Assembly: GCF_001184025.1 (NCBI RefSeq)
Contig: NZ_BBYG01000010.1
Span: 496,001-560,000 of the forward strand
From: Streptomyces maremycinicus
GTDB lineage: Bacteria; Actinomycetota; Actinomycetes; Streptomycetales; Streptomycetaceae
DNA length: 64,000 nt
Direction: 5' to 3'
The position numbers and the translations under genes were made by a program. Position 1 is the stretch's first letter, and each line of letters starts with the position of its first letter. The notes under the pieces were generated by a model. It was not told the origin of the DNA. It saw only the letters and a list, made by a program, of their open reading frames with translations, and searched no databases. Positions 17,487 to 23,269 of the stretch are shown here, one piece after another.

Positions 17487-17921
17487 ATGCGGAACACCGC
17501 GCGCTGGGCAGCGACCCTGGGCCTCACGGCCGCCACCGTCTGCGGATCCCTCACCGGATCCGCGCTCGCCGCCCCGGCCGCAGCGCCGACCTCCCTCTAC
17601 GCCCCGTCGGCCCTCGTGCTGACCGTGGGCCACGGAGAAAGCGCGGCCACCGTCGACGCGGCCCGGGCCGTCACCCTGAACTGCGCTCCGACGCCCTCCG
17701 GCACCCACCCCGCCGCCGCCCTCGCCTGCGCCGAACTGCGCGCCGCCGGCGGCGATCTCGACGCCCTGGCGGGTCCGGGCGACGCCGTCTGCACGCGGCA
17801 GTACGACCCGGTGGTCGTCACCGTCGACGGTGTATGGCGGGGCAAGCGCGTCGCCTTCGAGCGCACCTTCTCCAACGAGTGCGTGAAGAACGCTGCCGGG
17901 AGCAGCCTCTTCGCGTTCTGA
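17487..17921 (+). CDS. SSI-family subtilisin/trypsin inhibitor, secreted
   Basis: A 144-residue precursor of a Streptomyces subtilisin inhibitor-like protein. A signal peptide ([12 protein letters not shown], cut near ALAAP) precedes the typical mature start [16 protein letters not shown]. Four mature cysteines sit in family positions ([33 protein letters not shown]) and form two disulfides. The reactive-site loop is CTRQYDPVV, putting Arg at P1, so trypsin-like proteases should be inhibited well; SSI itself has Met there. The C-terminus SSLFAF is canonical. Start ATG 17487 lies 9 bp after GGAAGG; the earlier in-frame ATG 17478 abuts that ribosome site. Paired hairpins downstream terminate transcription. 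Confidence 0.95.
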   Translation: MRNTARWAATLGLTAATVCGSLTGSALAAPAAAPTSLYAPSALVLTVGHGESAATVDAARAVTLNCAPTPSGTHPAAALACAELRAAGGDLDALAGPGDAVCTRQYDPVVVTVDGVWRGKRVAFERTFSNECVKNAAGSSLFAF

Positions 17922-18012
17922 GACCGGGGTCGCGTGGTCCCCGTGGACGCCGAGAGAGGCTCGTGAAGTGGGGAGTGCGAGCCCTGACACGGGAGCAGCG
18001 TGATCCCTTACC

Positions 18013-18053
18013 CGGAGGCCGGCGGGCAGTGTGGGGCTGCCCGTCGGCCTCCG
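18013..18053 (+). terminator. Terminator after the protease-inhibitor gene
   Basis: A 17-bp stem (18013-18029 with 18037-18053, one G-T wobble) and a 7-nt loop, followed by GTGTGTTCC. It lies 92 bp after the inhibitor stop. Confidence 0.85.
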
Positions 18054-18084
18054 GTGTGTTCCTCGCACCCCGGTGCGGACGGCG

Positions 18085-18119
18085 GCCACCGGGAGCGGTC
18101 TAGGACCGCTCCCGGTGGC
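18085..18119. terminator. Perfect 16-bp hairpin containing the CDGSH gene stop codon
   Basis: GCCACCGGGAGCGGTC (18085-18100) pairs perfectly with 18104-18119 around a 3-nt loop. The minus-strand stop codon of the CDGSH gene (18100-18102) straddles stem end and loop, so the last codons are part of the stem. It can act as a bidirectional terminator facing the hairpin at 18013-18053. Confidence 0.85.
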
Positions 18120-18297
18120 TGGTGTCGCACCAGGGGTAGCGGCGGCTGCGCCGGCAGGTGCACAGCGCGACCCGGAAGCGGTCGGAGGTGACCGTGCTGC
18201 CGTCCTCCAGTTCCACCTCGACCGGCCCCTCGACGAGCAGGGGACCCCGGCGCTGGACGCTGATCCGACAGGGCCTGTCAGCAGGGGAGTTCGGCAC
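18100..18297 (-). CDS. CDGSH-type iron-sulfur protein
   Basis: A 65-residue protein with a single CDGSH motif. The 2Fe-2S ligands are visible as three Cys and one His in CTCRRSRRYPWCDTSH; the usual Gly after Asp is Thr. A short beta strand region (GPVEVELEDGSTV) precedes it, as in single-domain bacterial members. Starts at GTG 18297, overlapping the end of the methyltransferase gene by 20 bp, so it is the last gene of a three-gene operon and probably translationally coupled. A redox or electron-transfer role for the upstream diiron-type enzyme is plausible but inferred. Confidence 0.87.
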   Translation of the reverse strand: MPNSPADRPCRISVQRRGPLLVEGPVEVELEDGSTVTSDRFRVALCTCRRSRRYPWCDTSHRERS

Positions 18298-18952
18298 GGA
18301 CGACCACCAGCTCCTCGTTCTCGTCGTCGGCGGTCAGCAGGCCCCGCTCCCGCAGCCAGTCCCTGCGCTCGCGCAGGACCGGGCCGAACGGGATGCGGCT
18401 GCGTCGCGTCACGGAGGCCTTGAGGCCGGACGCGCGCAGGACGGTCAGCGTGCTCGCGGGATCGCTGAGCGCGGAGTGGACCATCAGCAGCACGCCGCCG
18501 GGCCGCAGCAGCGGGGGAGCCTCGGCGCAGATCCGGTCGAGCAGGAGCCTGCCGTCACCGCCCGCGTCCCAGGCCCGGGCCGTGCCGCGGCCCGCGCGGA
18601 CACCGCCCGGCGCGGGCACGTACGGCGGGTTGGACAGGATCAGGTCGAAGGACTGTCCGCGCACCGGGCCGAAGAGATTGCCCCGGTGCACCCGCACCGG
18701 CAGCCGTTCCCGCCAGGCGTTGAGGCGGGCGGAGTACACCGCGCGCCAGGACACGTCGACGGCCGTGACCCGGGTGCCGCGCCGCGCGGCCTCCAGCGCC
18801 AGCGCGCCGGTGCCGGTTCCCACGTCCAGGACGTCGGCGCCCGGCAGCAACGTTTCTTCGGACAGCGCCCCGGCCAGCAGGGCGGTGTCCTCCTGGGGGG
18901 CGTACACGCCCGGGAGTACGAGAGGGTTCACCGTGACCAAGTACCCCGACAT
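18278..18952 (-). CDS. HemK/PrmC-like SAM-dependent methyltransferase
   Basis: A 224-residue class I methyltransferase. The SAM motif is VLDVGTGTGALALEAARRG (about residues 41-59), followed by TAVDVSWRAVYSARLN (acidic ribose-binding residue) and the NPPY signature (LSNPPYVPAPG, about 108-118) typical of enzymes that methylate Gln, Asn or adenine amines. It is shorter than PrmC and lacks the N-terminal helical domain, like the HemK2/MTQ2 branch. ATG 18952 directly follows the stop of the upstream diiron-enzyme gene, with no gap; the CDGSH gene overlaps the other end. Confidence 0.87.
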   Translation of the reverse strand: MSGYLVTVNPLVLPGVYAPQEDTALLAGALSEETLLPGADVLDVGTGTGALALEAARRGTRVTAVDVSWRAVYSARLNAWRERLPVRVHRGNLFGPVRGQSFDLILSNPPYVPAPGGVRAGRGTARAWDAGGDGRLLLDRICAEAPPLLRPGGVLLMVHSALSDPASTLTVLRASGLKASVTRRSRIPFGPVLRERRDWLRERGLLTADDENEELVVVRAELPC

Positions 18953-19969
18953 TCACGAAATATGGGATTTTTCGCGATCGGGGAGGGGAGTGCGCAGGGA
19001 GGTCTCCCCCGCGCGCCAGGCGGCGAGCAGACGGGCCGCGAGGCGGTCCTCCAGGTACCCGGTGGCGTCGAGGCCGAAGGTGATGTCGGGGGCCAGGTGG
19101 GGTTCCTCGTCCAGCAGACCGCCGATGACGTCGTGGCGCACCACCTGCTCGTGCACGGCGTCGGCCTCGACGTGCTCGTCGTAGAAGTGCTCGGCGGCGG
19201 GACCCGCGGCCACGCGGCGCATCGCCTGCGCGAGCCGCCGCGAACCGGGCGAGGACGTGATCTCGACCGCCGCGAAGTGGCCCACGAGGGCGCCCCTGAG
19301 GGAGCGGTGCAGGCCGAAGAGGGACATCAGGTTGACGGTGGCCAGCGTCTCGGCGCACCCGGCGTCCAGGTAGCGGCCATAGGTGGTGTCCAGGTCCAGG
19401 TCCGTCATCAGGTCCGCGAACAGCCGCGCGTGGACGCGCTCGGGGCGACCGCCACCCCACTCGTCGAACTCGACCGCGGCCATGGCGGCCTTGGCCCGGC
19501 CCCACAGCCGCGGCAGGACCCAGGCGTGCGGGTCCGCCTCCTTGAGGTGGTACAGGGAGCGCTGGACCGCGTACTCGCGCACCTGCCACAACTCACCCTC
19601 GGCCGCGAGGAAATGACTGACGCCCGTGCCCTCGACGGGCTCGACGAGCAGCTCGGCGAGCCCGTCCTCGACGGAGTCGTGGAGCGGTGTGTCCTCGCGC
19701 AGGGCGGTGAGGAACCGGTGCTCCAGCGCGGCCCGCACCCGCAGCAGATCGGGGTCCCACTCCCGCTCCGGGGCCACACCCGCGAAACCGCGGTAGTGCA
19801 GCTCGTAGCAGAGGTACAGCGCCAGCTGGAGATCGTCGCCGTACGCGGACGCGGCGGCGACCGTTCGCGCCGCCGGAAGCGCGTCGGAGCCCGCGAGATA
19901 TCCGCGGACGGCCGCGGACACCGGGCCACGGGCGGCCGGCAGCTGTGGTCCATGGGGGTCGTGTGCCAT
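18953..19969 (-). CDS. Heme-oxygenase-like diiron enzyme (iron-containing redox enzyme family)
   Basis: A 338-residue, all-helical protein. Metal-binding candidates fall in the helical pattern of the heme-oxygenase-like diiron superfamily: YELHYRGFAG (about residues 77-86), HFYDEHVEADAVHEQVV (about 258-274) and intervening acidic helices. Members oxidise amines, fatty acids or amino acids, often in biosynthesis. It is the first gene of an operon with a methyltransferase and a CDGSH iron-sulfur protein, which suggests a small redox pathway; the substrate is unknown. Start ATG 19969; the upstream extension of the frame runs into repetitive DNA and is not credible. Confidence 0.8.
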   Translation of the reverse strand: MAHDPHGPQLPAARGPVSAAVRGYLAGSDALPAARTVAAASAYGDDLQLALYLCYELHYRGFAGVAPEREWDPDLLRVRAALEHRFLTALREDTPLHDSVEDGLAELLVEPVEGTGVSHFLAAEGELWQVREYAVQRSLYHLKEADPHAWVLPRLWGRAKAAMAAVEFDEWGGGRPERVHARLFADLMTDLDLDTTYGRYLDAGCAETLATVNLMSLFGLHRSLRGALVGHFAAVEITSSPGSRRLAQAMRRVAAGPAAEHFYDEHVEADAVHEQVVRHDVIGGLLDEEPHLAPDITFGLDATGYLEDRLAARLLAAWRAGETSLRTPLPDREKSHIS

Positions 19970-20110
19970 GCGCGCCGGGTACCCCCGGAACACCGGACCA
20001 CCCACCCGAACACCGGACCACCTGCCCGAACACGGGATCACCGGCCTGGACGTGGGGCCACAGGCCCGGACGCGGGGCCACCGGCCTCGGCTCGGGTACG
20101 AGCGCCGTCA

Positions 20111-20210
20111 CCCACTCGGCCCGCCCCCGGCCCACTCGGCCCGCCCCCGGCCCACTCGGCCCGCCCCCGGCCCACTCGGCCCGCCCCCGGCCCACTCGCC
20201 CCGCCCCCGG
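20111..20210. repeat. 20-bp tandem repeat, five copies
   Basis: CCCACTCGGCCCGCCCCCGG repeated five times head to tail; the last copy has one G-to-C change. Just before it (about 19985-20090) lie degenerate repeats built on CCCGAACACCGGACCAC. Together they fill the 325 bp between the diiron-enzyme gene and the phosphatase gene, which otherwise holds no gene. There are no spacers, so this is not a CRISPR array. Confidence 0.92.
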
Positions 20211-20294
20211 CTTCCCGGCCCGGGCGGTGGTCTCGGTGTGGCGTGGGTGACTTTCCGGCGGGTGCGGGGCGGGGCCGGTCGGGGTTCGGGTCGG

Positions 20295-21311
20295 TCAGGG
20301 GCCCTGCTGGGCGAGGCGTAGGGGTACCGGGTCCGGCGGGGCCTCTTCCGCCTCGTCGTCGGTGAGGCGGGTGGCTTCGGCCCACCAGGCCGGGCCGTCC
20401 TCCATGTGCCGCAGCATGACGCCCTCGCGGATCGCCCACGGGCAGACGGTGACCGAGGTCAGTCCGGTGAGCTTCATCGCCGTGTGCCCGATCACCGCGC
20501 CCGCCAGGCTCTGCGCGGCGCGCGGCGCGGAGATACCGGGCAGCCGGGCGCGCTCGGAGGCGGGCAGGGCGGCCAGGGTGGAGACGGCCTCGCGCAGGTC
20601 GCGGCGGCGCAGGGTGCGGTCCATGAACGGACCGTGCCGCCCGGGGGCGGCCCCGCACAACCGGCCGAGCTGCTGGAAGGTGCGGGAGGTGGCGACCGCC
20701 GTACGCGGCCCCTCCCAGCGGACCCGGGCGGCCACGTCCCTGAGCTGGTGGCGGATCCGGCGCCGGGCCGCCCGGAGCGCCTCCGGCGACGGCGGGCCGT
20801 GGTCGGCGAAGAATTCGTGGGTGAGCCGGCCCGCCCCGAGGGGCAGCGAGGCGACGAAGTCCGGCAGCCGGCCCCGGCCGAAGGCCACCTCGAAGGAGCC
20901 GCCGCCGATGTCCAGCAGGGCGAGCGGACCGCAGCGCCAGCCCATCCAGCGGCGGGCCCCGAGGAACGTCAGCTCGGCCTCCACCTCACCCGGCAGCGTG
21001 CACAGCGCGACACCGGTGCGGGCCCGGACCGTGCGCAGCACCTCGCGCCGGTTGGGCGCCGAGCGCACCACGGCGGTCGCGAAGGCCAGCGGTCCCGCCG
21101 CGCCCCACCGGTCCGCCGTCCTGGCCGCCGCTGCGACCGCCCGGACGAGTTGTTCCACGGATGCTTCCGGGAGCGGGTCACCGGGCGCGACCTGCTCGGA
21201 GAGTCTCAGTCGCCACTTGGCGGTGTGGACCGGCAGCGGGACTCCTCCCGCCGCGTCCGCCACCACCAGCCGCACGGTGTTCGACCCCACGTCCAGCACG
21301 CTTATTCTCAT
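20295..21311 (-). CDS. Ppx/GppA-family phosphatase
   Basis: A 338-residue cytosolic enzyme of the sugar-kinase/Hsp70/actin fold that hydrolyses inorganic polyphosphate or pppGpp. Both phosphate-binding loops are clear: VLDVGSNTVRLVV at the N-terminus and LLDIGGGSFEVAFG (about residues 133-146), with LPLGAGRLTHEFF after it and the catalytic Glu in PGEVEAEL (about 108-115). Length fits the short actinobacterial Ppx. Start ATG 21311 is chosen because the fold begins there; the frame is open upstream. It is preceded by repeats and by the MFS terminator. Confidence 0.9.
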   Translation of the reverse strand: MRISVLDVGSNTVRLVVADAAGGVPLPVHTAKWRLRLSEQVAPGDPLPEASVEQLVRAVAAAARTADRWGAAGPLAFATAVVRSAPNRREVLRTVRARTGVALCTLPGEVEAELTFLGARRWMGWRCGPLALLDIGGGSFEVAFGRGRLPDFVASLPLGAGRLTHEFFADHGPPSPEALRAARRRIRHQLRDVAARVRWEGPRTAVATSRTFQQLGRLCGAAPGRHGPFMDRTLRRRDLREAVSTLAALPASERARLPGISAPRAAQSLAGAVIGHTAMKLTGLTSVTVCPWAIREGVMLRHMEDGPAWWAEATRLTDDEAEEAPPDPVPLRLAQQGP

Positions 21312-21420
21312 GGACCGCGAGTACCCAGGGCTAAACCTGCGGGCGCCCCGTCTCCACAGGTCTGCCACGGATCCTGGCCGACGCGGATCCGGGCCGGGAC
21401 GCGGATCCGGGCCGACACAC

Positions 21421-21457
21421 AGAGGGGCCGCCGTCCTTCGCGGACGGCGGCCCCTCT
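21421..21457 (-). terminator. Terminator of the MFS gene
   Basis: Perfect 16-bp stem AGAGGGGCCGCCGTCC (21421-21436) with 21442-21457 and a TTCGC loop, 28 bp beyond the MFS stop codon. Confidence 0.9.
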
Positions 21458-21485
21458 CCCTGGTGCGGGTCCTGCGGAGGGTCCG

Positions 21486-22988
21486 TCACATGTGGACCAC
21501 CGGGGCCGCGTCGGCGTCCTGCTGCGGAACCCCGCGGCGGAAGAGCAGGAACGCGATGACCGCGCCCGCCGCGAAGAAGACGGCCGACCACCAGAACGCG
21601 GTGGTGTAGCTCTCGATGGTCGCCTGGGCCTGGACCAGCTTGTCCGCCGGGTTCTTGCCCACCAGGAAGTCGGCGGCGGCGCTCGCGGCCAGCGTGTTCA
21701 GCAGCGCCGTACCGATCGAACCGCCCACCTGCTGCATGGCGTTGACCGTGGCGGAGGCCACGCCCGCGTCCTCGGCGGCGACCCCGCCGGTCGCCATCTG
21801 CATGGCGGGCGGCATGACCAGACCGAGGCCGATACCGGTGATGACCAGCTGCGGCAGCACCGCGCTGACGTAGTGGGAGCCGACGCCGATCCCGGTCAGC
21901 CAGGCCATGCCCACCGCGGCGATCGCGAAGCCCAGCGGGATGACCGCCTTCGGGCCGAGCCGGGGCACCAGGGCCGTGGTGCCGATCTGCGCCGCCACCA
22001 TGAGCGCGCCGACCATCGGCAGGAACGCCACACCCGTCTTCGTCGGGCTGAAGCCCAGGTTCAGCTGGAGGTAGTAGGTGAGGAAGAGGAACACGCCGAA
22101 CATGCCGGCGCCGGAGATCAGCACGGCCAGGAACGAGGCCGCCCGGTTGCGGTCGAGGAGGATGCGCAGCGGCAGCAGCGGGTGCGCGGCCCGGGTCTGC
22201 CACCAGGTGAAGGCCGCCAGCAGCGCCCCGCCCGCGAGCAGGAAGCCCCAGGTCTGCGGCGATTCCCAGTCGTGGGTCTCCGCGTTGGAGAAGCCGTACA
22301 CCAGGGAGAAAAGACCGGCGGCGACCAGGACCGTACCCGGCACGTCCAGCTTGGAGTTCTCCGCGTCGCGGTGGTTGGACAGCAGCAGCCAGCCGCCCGC
22401 GAAGGCGACGACGGCGATGGCCACGTTGACGTAGAGCGTCCAGCGCCAGTCGAGCGCGTCGGTCAGGATGCCGCCGAGCAGCAGGCCCACCGCGCCGCCC
22501 GCGCCGGCGATGGCGCCGTAGACGCTGAACGCCTTGGCGCGCTCCTTGGCGTCGGTGAACGTGGTGTTGAGCAGCGAGAGGGCGGCGGGCGCGAGGAGCG
22601 CGCCGAAGGCGCCCTGCAGTGCGCGTGCGGTGACCAGCATCTCGAAGTTGGTCGCGGCGCCGCCGAGCGCGGAGACGGCGGCGAAGCCGACGACCCCGAT
22701 CAGGAAGGCCGTCTTCCGGCCGAAGAGGTCGGCTATCCGGCCGCCGAGCAGCAGCAGGGAGGCGAACGCCAGCGCGTACGCGGTGACGATCCACTGCCGG
22801 TTGCCGTCGGAGAAGCCGAGGTCGGCCTGGGCGGAGGGGAGGGCGATGTTCACGATGGTGGCGTCCAGCACCACCATCAGCTGGGCCAGGGCGACGACCG
22901 CGAGGATCCACCACTTCTTGGCGGATGCTGCGGACGGCCCCTGGTCGGCGCCCGTGCGGGGGCCGTCCGTCAAGGTCTTCGAGGACAT
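21486..22988 (-). CDS. DHA2-family MFS drug exporter
   Basis: A 500-residue proton-driven exporter with about 14 membrane segments. Signatures: AQLMVVLDATIVNIALPSA in helix 1 (motif D1), GGRIADLFGRKTAFLIG in loop 2-3 (motif A), ARALQGAFGALLAPAALSLL (motif B) and AGAGGAVGLLLGGILTD in helix 5 (motif C, antiport). It resembles EmrB/QacA-type multidrug or antibiotic exporters. Start ATG 22988, with GGAG 12 bp upstream. The promoter region (22989-23095) has two inverted repeats built on CGAAAC/GTTTCG, so a TetR-type repressor is expected, but no such gene lies beside it. Confidence 0.92.
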   Translation of the reverse strand: MSSKTLTDGPRTGADQGPSAASAKKWWILAVVALAQLMVVLDATIVNIALPSAQADLGFSDGNRQWIVTAYALAFASLLLLGGRIADLFGRKTAFLIGVVGFAAVSALGGAATNFEMLVTARALQGAFGALLAPAALSLLNTTFTDAKERAKAFSVYGAIAGAGGAVGLLLGGILTDALDWRWTLYVNVAIAVVAFAGGWLLLSNHRDAENSKLDVPGTVLVAAGLFSLVYGFSNAETHDWESPQTWGFLLAGGALLAAFTWWQTRAAHPLLPLRILLDRNRAASFLAVLISGAGMFGVFLFLTYYLQLNLGFSPTKTGVAFLPMVGALMVAAQIGTTALVPRLGPKAVIPLGFAIAAVGMAWLTGIGVGSHYVSAVLPQLVITGIGLGLVMPPAMQMATGGVAAEDAGVASATVNAMQQVGGSIGTALLNTLAASAAADFLVGKNPADKLVQAQATIESYTTAFWWSAVFFAAGAVIAFLLFRRGVPQQDADAAPVVHM

Positions 22989-23032
22989 GGGGAACCACTC
23001 CAGGGACGTACGTGAGGGCAAAGAAAACGTAA

Positions 23033-23047
23033 ACGAAACGGTTTCGT
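23033..23047. promoter_or_regulatory. Palindromic operator 1 of the MFS gene
   Basis: ACGAAAC-G-GTTTCGT, a perfect 7-bp inverted repeat, 45 bp upstream of the MFS start. It has the size and symmetry of a TetR-family operator. Confidence 0.7.
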
Positions 23048-23073
23048 ACACATCGAGGCTAGACCAGTTTCAG

Positions 23074-23091
23074 CGAAACGGCAAAGTTTCG
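23074..23091. promoter_or_regulatory. Palindromic operator 2 of the MFS gene
   Basis: CGAAAC and GTTTCG separated by 6 bp, sharing the half-site of the first palindrome 40 bp away. Two sites suggest cooperative repression. Confidence 0.6.
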
Positions 23092-23269
23092 TTAGTGAGG
23101 TGCCCGGAGGTGTGTCCGAGAGGGCGTCCGCAGCGGCGCCGGGGGAGTGGCCGAGGGGGCCCAGGGTGCCCGCAGGAATGCCCACGGGGGTGCCCTCAGG
23201 GATGCGCACGAGGTGCCCGCAGGAATGCCCCGGGTCCCCGGCCGTCTCCGGAACCGCCGGAGCGAGGCG

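Noticed and set aside
20111..20210. Tandem repeats considered as a CRISPR array
   Set aside because: Units are directly adjacent, with no spacers and no cas genes.
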